Of a stretch of 64,000 nucleotides of DNA, positions 41,565 to 51,593 are shown in pieces (within the stretch, counting starts at the first letter, position 1; every line of letters starts with the position of its first letter). Both the position numbers and the translations under genes were made by a program. Under the pieces are notes generated by a model. The model was given only the letters and a program-made list of their open reading frames with translations, was not told where the DNA came from and ran no database searches. The DNA lies in contig UESW01004079.1 of the NCBI GenBank assembly GCA_900491605.1, positions 1,483,012-1,547,011 on the forward strand. The letters run 5' to 3'. Source of the DNA: Calamus simplicifolius. Its lineage: Eukaryota; Streptophyta; Magnoliopsida; Arecales; Arecaceae.

Positions 41565-43737
41565 GATGGGTTTGAAGGCTCAAAGGAAGAATATCAAATA
41601 TTCATGGAGGTTTTCTATGGGTTTGGTGCAGATGATGCAAATAATAATCATAATGATGTGTCAAGGAGGACAAATTTCCTGCTGCATGAGTGTAGCGATT
41701 CAAAACCATTGGCGAATTTGAATTGTAATAGCTCAGTTATGACTAGTTGCTCTTCCCAAAAAGGTTCATCTAGTGAACAGATTGAGCATGCAAAGATGAG
41801 TCTTGGAGAATTAAGTGGATTTGAATGCTTTCCTGAAAGCTCTTCTTCTTGGGCTGAATCAGATGTTCATCTCCTATTTCTCAAGAGAGCTTTGCTACCG
41901 GGCTTTTGGTAACAAGTGCACCTGCTGCATCTGTAGAGATGCCTGGAGCGCTAATACAGATGAACCATGGTGCCCCAGAGTCCAGTATTCTGAATTCAGA
42001 GACAATTGATGCAGCATCAAGGAAGTTTCTTATTAGGGATCTTCCTGACCATCTATGTGCACACGCAAATCGGCTTCTTGTAGATGCCGGATGGAAAATA
42101 GAGCCTCGCAAAAGAAGTGACAGGACTAACTGGCTTCCTATTTCATATCACCTGTAGGTGGAAGTTCTATCACTTCGCTTTCTCAAGCATGGAAGGCGTG
42201 TAGCAAGAGATTATCTGCTGATGCATTGGACTGAAAAGAGACTGACTATGGAAAGGAGTGGGAGAATGTCTATAAGTTTTGGGGAGATTTGACAGATGTA
42301 TTGATGTTTATAGAAAATAAGACACTGCCTTCAGAAGACTCTCTACCACTTCTTCAGAGATGGCAGTTGCTTGATCCTTTCATGGCTGTTGTATGCATTA
42401 ACAAAAAAATCGGTGCTCTGAGAGAGGGAAAGGCACTGAGAGCTGTTAACAGTGCAACGTTCCTTCTGAATGAAAGAAAGGATGCTATCTTGGCAGACAG
42501 TAGCGTGGAAAAAGTACACTACCATCTTGCACCATCCAATTCACGTCAACCAAGTACTATGAGTATTACACCAGCTGTCGATCTTGATCGCAAGGATGAA
42601 ATGATTGAAGGTTCTGGAAACCAGCAAGGTTTACAGCATTGCCAAATGACTGGGAGCATTGCGGGTATAACATCTAAACTGGAGCAGGCATCTGCAGGGA
42701 AGTTAGTGAATGCTTCTGCTAAGAAGGCATGCAAGAGGTCAAAGAAAATATCAGAAATTGAAGCTACTGAAGTAAGTGCCCCCAGTGATGAAAATTGCAG
42801 AATGGTTTTCAGTTCCCCTATGGAAGGAAAGATTGATGATCATATTGAACTCACGCATGGCCAGGAAGAGTCCAGTCTTGGAAAGCACCACACTCTTTCA
42901 GCTTCTAAAATTGAAAAAATGCACTCATCTGCAGTACCAGAAATTCTTCTGACTAAAAAGGCACAAAAGAAGCATGTTAAACTGGAAACTAGGGCAGCAA
43001 GGCAGTGTGGCAAGAACAAGAAGGGCAGCATGGCTATGCATTTGGAGGATGTACCAGGAAGTAATATGTTGAATGTAGATGGAGATCAAATAACATGACA
43101 TGTCTTAAATCAACCAAGAATAAATTTAATGCAAAAAGGTCAGGCTCAAAAAAATCCATTTCTGTGGGCAAATCCCTGCAAAAATTCTCATCCTTGTCCA
43201 AAAAGCTCATGCGTCAGTGTCTTGATTCTGAAGATTCAGTTGTGTCAGATGGCAATATTTCAACAGAATCCCAAGACAACAATAAAAGTGCTAAATTTGG
43301 TGTGTTTCCCAATCCACATAACAAGCAAAAAGAATCCATGCCAAAGAAACCTGGATTTCGTATTAATGATGATGACCTGTTAGCTTTTGTGCTTGTTAAA
43401 AACAAAGATCTCAGTTCCTGTGATTACAAAATTGCTTCAAAAGTAAGGGCTTCAAAGTCGGCTGCATTAAGAAAGCTCAAAAGTCAAAAGCGAGATTGCA
43501 GGTTGCTCCTGCGAACCCCTGGAAAAGGTGTGAAACACTCCATGGATGGGAACCGGTTAAACATGGGAGCAAGAACGGTGCTGCGCTGGTTGCTTGAGTT
43601 GGGTGTTGTATCATCGAAAGATATTCTGCAGTACAGGAACCTAGAGAACCAAGATGTGGTGAAGTGTGGCAGGCATTGGGTGTCCAGCCATTGGAAAGCA
43701 CTTTGCTGCTGAAAAGATCTCAGGTCATTTTCCTTCT
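41565..43737 (+). pseudogene. IDM1-like pseudogene copy B, exon 1 body with TDBD domain
   Basis: Parallel to 12,580-15,113. Differences: 352 bp present in A (12,886-13,237) are missing at about 41,869 between CAT microhomologies, causing a frameshift. The one-base shift before GGSSITSLSQAW (near 42,145) is shared with A, so it predates the duplication. From 42,289 to 43,098 the frame is open (HVKLETRAARQCG intact where A is broken), then a shift near 43,085, then 43,095-43,712 open with ALRKLKSQKRDC and MGARTVLRWLLELGV. CGA stands where A has TGA. The N-terminal exon part is absent because the left flank is retroelement. Ends at the foldback arm near 43,738. Confidence 0.82.
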
Positions 43738-44160
43738 TCCTGAGGCTTTGAAGATTAAAGCAGCATCACAGACCCACATCTGGATTTTAGGTATGGATGG
43801 TATGAGACAGATCGGAAAGAGAAGGATCCTCCTCTCTGATTGCTTTTGGGCATATCGATGATCAAACAAAGATGATAATAGGATCATTTGATTTTTTAAG
43901 GTTTATGAACATTGTGAAGTACCTCTTTTTTGTGGGGTAACTTTGCTTTTATAGCTTATTTTTTTATGCCTTACTCTCATTAATAGCAAGAATGAAGTGA
44001 TGTCATTATTACAATACGACAGCTGGCATTTTAGTTTCAAATTGTTAAATGGTATTAATTATCATATATTTTTTCATTAGAAAGATATGGATTCAAATCA
44101 ATCAAAAGATTTTCTTGGATCTTATTTTGGTAAATATTTTATTACAAAATTTTTGTTATC
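43738..44160. mobile_element. Foldback-family arm inside copy B
   Basis: Same junction with IDM1-like sequence as at 15,114 in copy A. Only the forward arm is present; instead of the mirrored arm there is a tandem array. Confidence 0.85.
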
Positions 44161-45121
44161 TTTTGAGCATTTTGGATTAATAATAGTTTTCTTTTTTTCC
44201 TGGTGTGTGATAGCAAGAATGAAGTGATGTCATTATTACAATACGATAGTTGGCATTTTGGTTTCAAATGGTTAAATGGTATTAATTATCATATATTTTT
44301 TCATTAGAAAGATACGGATTCAAATCAATCAAAAGATTTTCTTGGATCTTATTTTGGTAAATATTTTATTACAATATTTTTGTTATCTTTTGAGCATTTT
44401 TGGATTAATAATAGTTTTCTTTTTTTCCTTGTGTGTGATAGCAAGAATGAAGTGATGTCATTATTACAATACGATAGCTGGCATTTTGGTTTCAAATGGT
44501 TAAATGGTATTAATTATCATATATTTTTTCATTAGAAAGATACGGATTCAAATCAATCAAAAGATTTTCTTGGATCTTATTTTGGTAAATATTTTATTAC
44601 AATATTTTTGTTATCTTTTGAGCATTTTTGGATTAATAATAGTTTTCTTTTTTCCTTGTGTGTGATAGCAAGAATGAAGTGATGCCATTATTACAATACG
44701 ATAGCTGGCATTTTGGTTTCAAATGGTTAAATGGTATTAATTATCATATATTTTTTCATTAGAAAGATACAAATTTAAATCATTCAAAAGATTTTCTTGG
44801 ATCTTATTTTGGTAAATATTTATTACAATATTTTTGTTATCTTTTGAGCATTTTTGGATTAATAATAGTTTTTTTTTTTTCCTTGTGTGTGATAGCAAGA
44901 ATGAAGTGATGTCATTATTATAATACGACAGCTGGCATTTTGGTTTCAAATGGTTAGATGATATTAATTATCATATATTTTTTCATTAGAAAGATACGGA
45001 TTCAAATCAATCAAAAGATTTTCTTGGATCTTATTTTGGTAAATATTTTATTATAATATTTTTGTTATCTTTTGAGCATTTTTGGATTAATAATGGTTTT
45101 CTTTTTTTCCTTGTGTGTGTG
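43986..45121. repeat. Tandem array, five copies of a 227-bp unit derived from a foldback arm
   Basis: Units start with GCAAGAATGAAGTGATG at 43,986, 44,213, 44,441, 44,668 and 44,895 (spacings 227, 228, 227, 227). Each holds about 165 bp of arm sequence plus a new ~60-bp joint (TTTTGAGCATTTTTGGATTA and TTTCCTTGTGTGTGATA). The last unit runs into a short GT repeat and then intron sequence GGAATTGAGAGGGAAC, the same intron point as near 16,838 in copy A. Confidence 0.93.
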
Positions 45122-45500
45122 TGTGTGTGGAATTGAGAGGGAACTTTTTTAGTCTAACAGTGATATTAGAGTATGATTTTTTGAGGAAAGAGTATGATAA
45201 CATTATTATCCCTCTCGAGAGCTGTCTGCAGTCTGCACTGCTTTGTTATATTCTTGTTTATGGGATACTAATGCATATTCTGCTGCATTACCATCGTAAA
45301 TATATAAAATTTTCATATAATGCAGTCATATGTTACATCGAAGAGCCATGGACTAGATTGATATCACATGTTAAGCGATGGTCACATGGCATTTTTGTAG
45401 CCCAAATACTTGCCCCTCATGTTTCATGCATATCTTATAATTTCAAACTTTAAATTCTATTTTCTTACTCAAATTAATATACCCATATTGTCATCACCAG
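45122..45500. other. Intronic DNA of IDM1-like copy B
   Basis: Matches 16,838-17,217 of copy A. Confidence 0.6.
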
Positions 45501-45587
45501 ATCACGTTAGTTGCCTGAAGGAAAAAAATTGTATGCAATGACAAAGTAGGATCTAGTTCATGGTTTTGTGGGAGAAACTGTCAAGAG
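45501..45587 (+). pseudogene. IDM1-like copy B, PHD-tail exon
   Basis: Acceptor CACCAG and donor GTATGT at 45,588. It is 87 bp against 86 in copy A because of an extra base in the GGAAAAAAATT run, a frameshift. The end reads CAAGAG before the donor, probably the ancestral form (A has CAAGAC). Confidence 0.75.
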
Positions 45588-46647
45588 GTATGTGCATGTT
45601 TAATTCTTTTATAAAGAGATGTATACCTATTGGCATTTTGTTACTGATAATACATATGGATTTGTAGGGGAAAACCCTGCTTCTTTTTTTTATGAAAATT
45701 CATTTTAGAAAATGAACCAAATGCTCAACATATGGATATGCTCGTTTAATTTTATCCAGCTAGCAATTTTAATTTCATGAAATTCACTTACAAGTGGAGT
45801 AAACTGCAAGAAAGTGTCAGTTCTCAGTGTAGGTACTTAAATTCTTCAATCTATAATTTATATTGTTTACTCTTTTATCATCTCATATTAGGAGTATACT
45901 TGCATTGTTATTATTGTTTATTTGTTTTGCAATGATATTTCTAATATAAAATGGAATATTTTGCAAACCAGCATATGGTCAGCATTATCTGCCATGTAAT
46001 TAATTCTTCTACAGGATGTAGAAAACTACTGTTTCAGTTCTTACATCTGCTCTGTAATTAGTATTATCTTGGTCAACATACAATATCAAGATGGACTATT
46101 TCTTCAGAATCTTTGTTTTGATATCATATTTATAACCAATTCACTCTTCATTTGGTTAATTACGATCTATGTATGGTCTATACTTTCCAAGATGATGCTA
46201 CTTTATCATGTGCAACCATCAAACTTGATGTTAGGATAGTGCTTTGTGATTGTAGTTATGCTTTTTGTAGAGTTAAGCTTCATGATGGAAGTTTGTTGCT
46301 TAGCATGACCATGTTCTGAATTATTGGCTTGTATTACCATGCCTTGGCAGCGTACACAAACCATGCCATGTTAAAAACAAACGTGTGTCCATTGTGCCAC
46401 CTGCTTTACAAACATATTTGAAATCTCTAGAATCTCCTTATTTGGACAGACCTTCACTTTGACAAGATGATGCCTTTTGTTTCTTTCAATTAATTTTTGT
46501 TTGTATAATAATTTAACAAAAATTTGCTCAAGATACTGCTGTTTGTATGCTCCTGCATTTAACATCACTGTTTGTTGCTTTTTAATGAAAAAAATAAAAT
46601 GGTGAGTTTCTTTTCCCTTGAAACATTTCTTCGGCTGGTTCTGTCAG
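45588..46647. other. Intron between IDM1-like exons, copy B
   Basis: Near-identical to 17,304-18,365; no insertion seen. Confidence 0.65.
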
Positions 46648-46876
46648 GTTTACTTAGGTCTGCGCTCCCATGTTGGAGTTCTGAACTCTCTTGGCGAGGG
46701 ATTTTTATGGACTATCCTGAGATGCAATCATGAAGTTAAATCCACACAGAAAATGCTACTTTGGCAGAATGCAACATGAAGCTATCCATCGCCCTGAGCA
46801 TCATGGAGGAATGCTTTCTTCCGATGGTGGACCCACGGACAGGGATAGACATGTTACCACATGTGTACAATAGGGG
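46648..46876 (+). pseudogene. IDM1-like copy B, pre-GNAT exon
   Basis: Parallel to 18,366-18,598. Keeps CAG where A has TAG, and GEGFLW where A has GEVFLW, but has lost one base near 46,759 (ATGCTACTTTGG against ATGCCACTTTTGG) and three bases near 46,863. The two copies are therefore disabled by different changes in this exon. Confidence 0.8.
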
Positions 46877-46947
46877 GTAAAGTTTTCTAACCTTAAGGCT
46901 TGATTCTGTTTCACATCTTCGTATAGCCTGCTGTCATATTTATGTTG

Positions 46948-46952
46948 TTTAT
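46948..46952. repeat. Target-site duplication TTTAT, left
   Basis: Repeated at 51,589-51,593. The matching undisturbed site in block A is near 18,670 (GTTGTTTATCATAG). Confidence 0.95.
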
Positions 46953-47244
46953 TGTTGTTGTTTGAGAATTAAACTTTTAGGAATTGCAGTAGCAAAACAG
47001 AGGAGAAATTGTTCATAAAAAGACCTTGTTAAAAGAACTTTAGAAGCATTACAATTTATAACTAGATTAATAACTACCCACTAAGAACATGGTCTTAACT
47101 ACCCACTAAAACACATGGATCCAAGTTTACCCCATGATCACAAACATGGAATAGAAAAATAACCAACACCTAAAAATAACAACTTTGAAATATTCAAACA
47201 CATTTATGACTCCATATCAGCAGTCCTAAGCATTTCTTCTAACA
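46953..47244 (-). repeat. 3' LTR of the copia element
   Basis: 292 bp. Differs from the other LTR at 46,967 (A/G), 47,163 (C/T) and 47,230 (G/A), all transitions. The adjoining minus-strand AAGCAAGGAG (47,245-47,254) is the probable purine tract. Confidence 0.97.
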
Positions 47245-47253
47245 CTCCTTGCT

Positions 47254-49545
47254 TTAGGAGCTGCAAACCCCGAGCTTCTCTCTTAGATCTTCAAATTTGC
47301 TGACAGGCAGTGGCTTCGTGAAGATATCTGCCAATTGGTTTTCAGATTTGCAATAAACAAGAACAATTTCTCCTTCCTTCTGCACTTCTCTTAAAAAGAA
47401 AAATTTGATCTTGAAATGCTTGGTCTTTCCATGAAACACGGGATTATGAGAGATAGCAATAGTAGCTTGGTTGTCAACAAGAATCTCTGTGCTTTCCTTT
47501 TGCTCTAGGTCAATATCAACTAAAATTTTCCTCAACCATAAAGCTTGATTAACAGTAGCTATTGCAGCAATAAACTCTGCTTCGGCGGTGGATTGAGCTA
47601 CAGTTTTTTGCTTCTTCGAGCTCCATGAGAAAATACCAGAGCCAAGAGTAAAACAGTAGCCTGAAGTGCTCCTCATATCATCAAAAGAACCTCCCCAATC
47701 ACTGTCAGAAAAACCAACCAGCTGGAACTCCTTGCTTCTTGTGAACTTAACTCCAAAATCAATTGTGCCCTTGACATATCGAATCACTCTCTTGGCAGCC
47801 TTGAGATGTAATTCACTTGTACAGTGCATGAATCGAGACAAAATACTTACAGCATTCAAAATATCAGGCCTTGTTGCTGTGAGATACATCAAGCAACCAA
47901 TTAAACTCCTGAAATATCTTTCATCAACTTTGTCAGCACCATCTTCTTTGCACAGCTTCTCTTTTTGATTCATTGGAGTGCTTGCTGCCTTGCATTCCTC
48001 CATCTGAAACTTCTTCAGTATTTCCTTTGCATACTTCTTCTGACAGATGAAAACTTCACCTTGCCCTTGCTTGATCTCCATGCCAAGGAAGTAGGACATG
48101 AGCCCGAGATCTGTCATTTCAAACACTTTCATCATCTCCTGTTTGAAATTTTGAATATGATTTGCATTGTTTCCTGTAACCAGTAGGTCATCAACATACA
48201 GTGAAACAATAAGAATGTCAGTACCATTGTGCTTGACATACAAGGTTGTTTCTGATAGACTTTTCACAAATCCCAAGTTCAACAAATGTTCATCAATTTT
48301 GCTATACCAAGCTCTTGGAGCTTGTTTTAGACCATAAAGGGCCTTCTTGAGAAGATAGACTTTATCTCCTTCACCTTTCTTCACAAATCCTTCAGGCTGC
48401 TCAACATAAATTTCTTCCTGTAAGACACCATTTAAAAAAGCTGATTTGACATCCAATTGGAACACTTTCCAGCCCTTTTGTGTAGCTATTGCAAGCAGTA
48501 ACCTGATTGTGTCCAATCTAGCAACAGGAGCAAAAGTGTCAGAGTAATCAACACCAAAGATTTGGGCATACCCTTTAACCACAAGCCTGGCTTTGTGCTT
48601 GTTGATCGAGCCATCAGCATTAAGCTTGGTTCTAAACACCCACTTTACTCCAATTACCTTCCTACCTTTAGGTTTGTCTACAAGGATCCAAGTCTTATTC
48701 TTTTCTATCATTGACAGCTCCTCCTCCATTGCAGCTATCCACCTTTGATCCTTTTTTGCTTCAGCATAGTCAGCAGGTTCGCACACAGCAACATTGCACC
48801 TTTCATAAACATCTAAGAGCAACCTTGTTCCTCTCACGGGAGCATCATCCACTATTTCATTCTGCCAGTCATCTTCTTCTTCGATGCTTGAACCAGAAAA
48901 CCTGAGTTTCAGCTCTGCCATGGTCTGACCCTTCTTCTCTGCATCATCCCAGCTCCATTCTTCATCCTCCACGAAGTGAACATCCCTGCTAACAACAATA
49001 TTTCCAGTTTGTGGCTGGAAAATTTTATAGGCCTTGCTAACAGTACTATAGCCTATAAAAATACCTAGTGAAGCTCTCCTATCAAGCTTGTCACGCTTGC
49101 TCTGTGGAACATAAGTGAAACACAAACAACCAAATACCTTAAGAAACTTTAAAGACGGTTTGTAACCATACCAGGCCTCAAATGGTGTTTGATCTTTTAC
49201 TGCCTTTGTTGGGAGCCTGTTTTGAAGAAACAGAGCCGTATTTGCTGCCTCTGCCCAAAACTTCTTTGGCATATTCTTCTCATACAGCATGCATCTTGAC
49301 ATCTCCATGATGTATCTATTTCTCCTTTCACTGACTCCATTCTGTTGAGGAGTATAAGAGGCTGTAAGCTGATGCTCTATGCCTGCTTCTTCACAAAACT
49401 TGTCAAATTTTGCCGAAGTGTACTCCTTCCCATTGTCAGACCTTACAATCTGAATTTTGCAGCCACTTTCATTCTCAACTCTTGCCTTGAACTTCCAAAA
49501 AACTTGAGCTACTTCTGATTTAAATTTCAAGAAAAAATCCAGCAC
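47254..49545 (-). CDS. Copia pol part: integrase C-half, reverse transcriptase, RNase H
   Basis: 763 codons from the first ATG; the real frame begins upstream in the other ORF. Integrase: catalytic D at about 37 (SDNGKEY) and E at about 73 (NGVSERRN), so the DDE triad is complete when counted with D538 of the upstream frame. Residues 285-530 are reverse transcriptase, with QLDVKSAFLNG at about 362-372 and the catalytic YVDD at 449-452. Residues 608-745 are RNase H, with DSDW at 613-616 and the AEAEF motif near 653-657. The C-terminus ends EDLREKLGVCSS ten bases before the LTR. The domains look full length and free of stops, so loss of function rests only on the frame break. Confidence 0.95.
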   Translation of the reverse strand: MLDFFLKFKSEVAQVFWKFKARVENESGCKIQIVRSDNGKEYTSAKFDKFCEEAGIEHQLTASYTPQQNGVSERRNRYIMEMSRCMLYEKNMPKKFWAEAANTALFLQNRLPTKAVKDQTPFEAWYGYKPSLKFLKVFGCLCFTYVPQSKRDKLDRRASLGIFIGYSTVSKAYKIFQPQTGNIVVSRDVHFVEDEEWSWDDAEKKGQTMAELKLRFSGSSIEEEDDWQNEIVDDAPVRGTRLLLDVYERCNVAVCEPADYAEAKKDQRWIAAMEEELSMIEKNKTWILVDKPKGRKVIGVKWVFRTKLNADGSINKHKARLVVKGYAQIFGVDYSDTFAPVARLDTIRLLLAIATQKGWKVFQLDVKSAFLNGVLQEEIYVEQPEGFVKKGEGDKVYLLKKALYGLKQAPRAWYSKIDEHLLNLGFVKSLSETTLYVKHNGTDILIVSLYVDDLLVTGNNANHIQNFKQEMMKVFEMTDLGLMSYFLGMEIKQGQGEVFICQKKYAKEILKKFQMEECKAASTPMNQKEKLCKEDGADKVDERYFRSLIGCLMYLTATRPDILNAVSILSRFMHCTSELHLKAAKRVIRYVKGTIDFGVKFTRSKEFQLVGFSDSDWGGSFDDMRSTSGYCFTLGSGIFSWSSKKQKTVAQSTAEAEFIAAIATVNQALWLRKILVDIDLEQKESTEILVDNQATIAISHNPVFHGKTKHFKIKFFFLREVQKEGEIVLVYCKSENQLADIFTKPLPVSKFEDLREKLGVCSS

Positions 49546-51236
49546 ATTCTGGTGAAGTCATCAATAAAGGCAATATAATAGAGACTACCTTTTAAAGAGG
49601 GTGTTCTTTGAGGGCCTGCAACATCCGTGTGGATGAGCTGCAATTTGTGAGTGGCTTTCCAGGTTGCTTTCGGGAATGGCTTCCTATTTTGCTTTCCAAA
49701 CTGACATGCTTTACAGTTTGGTAGGTGATCATCAAGTTCTGGAAGATTTTCTACCATCAGTTTGGACTTCATTTGCAGCAGACCTTGGTGGTGATAATGC
49801 CCGAGCCTCTTGTGCCACACTTCTGTGATGTTTCCTTTGGCTGGAAAAGCTAATTGCTCCTCCTCCAATGGATTGAGTGAAAAACTCTTCCCTTTCATTT
49901 CTACTTTGAAGATTTCTTTATCAGCTGCATCTTTAATTAGGCAATATTTGTCTTCGAAAACAACTTTGAAACCTCTTTGAATCAGTTGGCCAACACTTAA
50001 CAAGTTTTGATCAATTTCAGGAACAAAAAGAACATCGGGAATGAGCTTTGTACCTGAACAGCTTGCAATTGCAACTGTCCCCTTTCCTTTGACTGAGATA
50101 TTGTCACCATTTCCAATTCTGATTTTGGTGATATTTGTTGGCCTCAAGTCTTTGAAAAGTTTCTTATCATAGGTCATATGATTGGTGCAACCACTGTCAA
50201 TCAGCCAGCTTTCACTTGATTTGCTGCCAGTGAAACATGTAGCCACGAACAATTGATCCTCCTCTTCTTGATCAGCAATCTTAGCCTCTTCATCATGTTG
50301 TTGGTTCCTGTTTTTGCAGATCACAGCTTCATGCCCCATTTGGTTGCATTTGGTGCACTTGACGTCTGGTCTTCTCCAACATTTGAAAGGAGGATGACCC
50401 TTTCTGCCGCAGTGTGAACACGGAGGATAGGAACCCTTCTTTACTCCTGCTTTGTTGTTGGCTAAAGAGTCTGGTCTTCTCCAACATTTGAAAGGAGGAT
50501 GACCCTTTCTGCCGCAGTGTGAACATGGAGGATAGGAACCCTTCTTTTGCTTATTGTTCCTTGCATTCTCATGATGCTTGGCTGGCAAGGCTCCTTCAAC
50601 AGCACCTTCTTGCCTCATGGCTCTTCTTTGCTCCTGTGCTTGCAAAGCATTGAGAATCTCTGCAAGTGTGATTTGAGTAAGATCCTTGGTATTTTTCAAG
50701 GCTGAAATAGATGCTTCAAATTTTTCAGGCACTGTTACAAGAATTTTTTCAATAATTCTTGAGTCCTTGAACACAGAACCAAGTAATCTGATTCGGTTTG
50801 CAATGTCCAGTAACCTATCAGAATACTCTTTAATTGATTCTATTTCCTTCATCTTCTGCAGCTCGAATTCTCGAATCAAGTTTAGCACACGCATTCCTTT
50901 GATTCTTTCATCTCCCTCATACTCTGACTTGAGATATTTCCATATCTCATATGCTGACTTCAGAGTCATAATCCGAGTGAAGATAGTAGATGAGACTGCA
51001 GCGAACAAGCAGGCCTTTGCCTTGGATTTCTTTGTCTTCTTCTCCTTCTGTGATTTGATCTGCACCATGGTAGGATTGTTTGGGAGAGCAGGAATTTCAT
51101 AATCCTCTTCAACTGCTTCCCAAATATCCAAAGCTTCCATATATGCCTCCATACGAACTGCCCAGACCTGGTAGTTGTCTCCATCAAACACCGGTGGAGA
51201 AATGGAAGAGAAACTGGAACTTCCTTCAACGTCCAT
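49527..51236 (-). CDS. Copia gag, protease and integrase N-half
   Basis: 569 codons, starting MDVEGSSSFSSISPPVFDG about 47 bases after the primer site. Residues 1-205 are gag (UBN2-type capsid). CCHC zinc knuckles lie at about 238-251, 273-286 and 294-307; the first two are identical. The aspartic protease motif DSGC is at 347-350. The integrase zinc region has H475 and H480 with C508 and C511, and the first catalytic D is about 538 (HTDVAG). The frame stops just after FIDDFTRMCW in the integrase core and overlaps the next ORF by 19 bases in another phase. A change of one base in the six-A run (49,532-49,537, plus strand) explains the split. Protein-level +1/-1 shifting at this place is not a known feature of copia, so a mutation or sequencing error is likelier. 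Confidence 0.95.
   Translation of the reverse strand: MDVEGSSSFSSISPPVFDGDNYQVWAVRMEAYMEALDIWEAVEEDYEIPALPNNPTMVQIKSQKEKKTKKSKAKACLFAAVSSTIFTRIMTLKSAYEIWKYLKSEYEGDERIKGMRVLNLIREFELQKMKEIESIKEYSDRLLDIANRIRLLGSVFKDSRIIEKILVTVPEKFEASISALKNTKDLTQITLAEILNALQAQEQRRAMRQEGAVEGALPAKHHENARNNKQKKGSYPPCSHCGRKGHPPFKCWRRPDSLANNKAGVKKGSYPPCSHCGRKGHPPFKCWRRPDVKCTKCNQMGHEAVICKNRNQQHDEEAKIADQEEEDQLFVATCFTGSKSSESWLIDSGCTNHMTYDKKLFKDLRPTNITKIRIGNGDNISVKGKGTVAIASCSGTKLIPDVLFVPEIDQNLLSVGQLIQRGFKVVFEDKYCLIKDAADKEIFKVEMKGKSFSLNPLEEEQLAFPAKGNITEVWHKRLGHYHHQGLLQMKSKLMVENLPELDDHLPNCKACQFGKQNRKPFPKATWKATHKLQLIHTDVAGPQRTPSLKGSLYYIAFIDDFTRMCWIFS
50364..50573 (-). repeat. 105-bp in-frame tandem duplication over the zinc knuckle
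   Basis: GTCTGGTCTTCTCCAACATT starts at 50,364 and again at 50,469. The two units have about 77 bp nearly identical in sequence, with one substitution seen (AACACGG/AACATGG). The period is 35 codons, so reading is kept and one zinc knuckle is added. Confidence 0.92.
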
Positions 51237-51282
51237 GACACAGCAACCTCAGACTCTTACTCACAGATCCCTTAAGAAGAGG

Positions 51283-51294
51283 GCTCTGATACCA
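51283..51294 (-). other. Primer-binding site of the copia element
   Basis: TGGTATCAGAGC on the minus strand, two bases inside the 5' LTR; initiator tRNA-Met type. Confidence 0.95.
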
Positions 51295-51296
51295 AT

Positions 51297-51588
51297 TGTT
51301 GTTGTTTGAGGATTAAACTTTTAGGAATTGCAGTAGCAAAACAGAGGAGAAATTGTTCATAAAAAGACCTTGTTAAAAGAACTTTAGAAGCATTACAATT
51401 TATAACTAGATTAATAACTACCCACTAAGAACATGGTCTTAACTACCCACTAAAACACATGGATCCAAGTTTACCCCATGATCACAAACATGGAATAGAA
51501 AAATAATCAACACCTAAAAATAACAACTTTGAAATATTCAAACACATTTATGACTCCATATCAGCAGTCCTAAACATTTCTTCTAACA
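51297..51588 (-). repeat. 5' LTR of the copia element
   Basis: 292 bp, TG...CA, followed by the second TTTAT. Confidence 0.97.
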
Positions 51589-51593
51589 TTTAT
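51589..51593. repeat. Target-site duplication TTTAT, right
   Basis: Pairs with 46,948-46,952; intron sequence resumes as CATAGTTACTGAAC. Confidence 0.95.

Larger units (their letters stand above)
46953..51588 (-). mobile_element. Ty1-copia LTR retrotransposon, nearly complete and young
   Basis: 4,636 bp, minus sense, TGTTGTTG...TTCTAACA termini, 292-bp LTRs differing at three positions, and a perfect 5-bp duplication. Domain order gag, protease, integrase, reverse transcriptase, RNase H defines Ty1-copia. The polyprotein is split into two frames by one base near 49,535. The insertion lies in intronic sequence of IDM1-like copy B, in opposite orientation to that gene; copy A has the empty site. 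Confidence 0.98.

Noticed and set aside
43986..45121. CRISPR-like array
   Set aside because: Units are contiguous 227-bp tandem copies with no distinct spacers, in plant DNA.
49527..49545. Programmed ribosomal frameshift site in the copia element
   Set aside because: The break lies in the middle of the integrase core, not at the gag-pol border, so a mutation or read error is more plausible.
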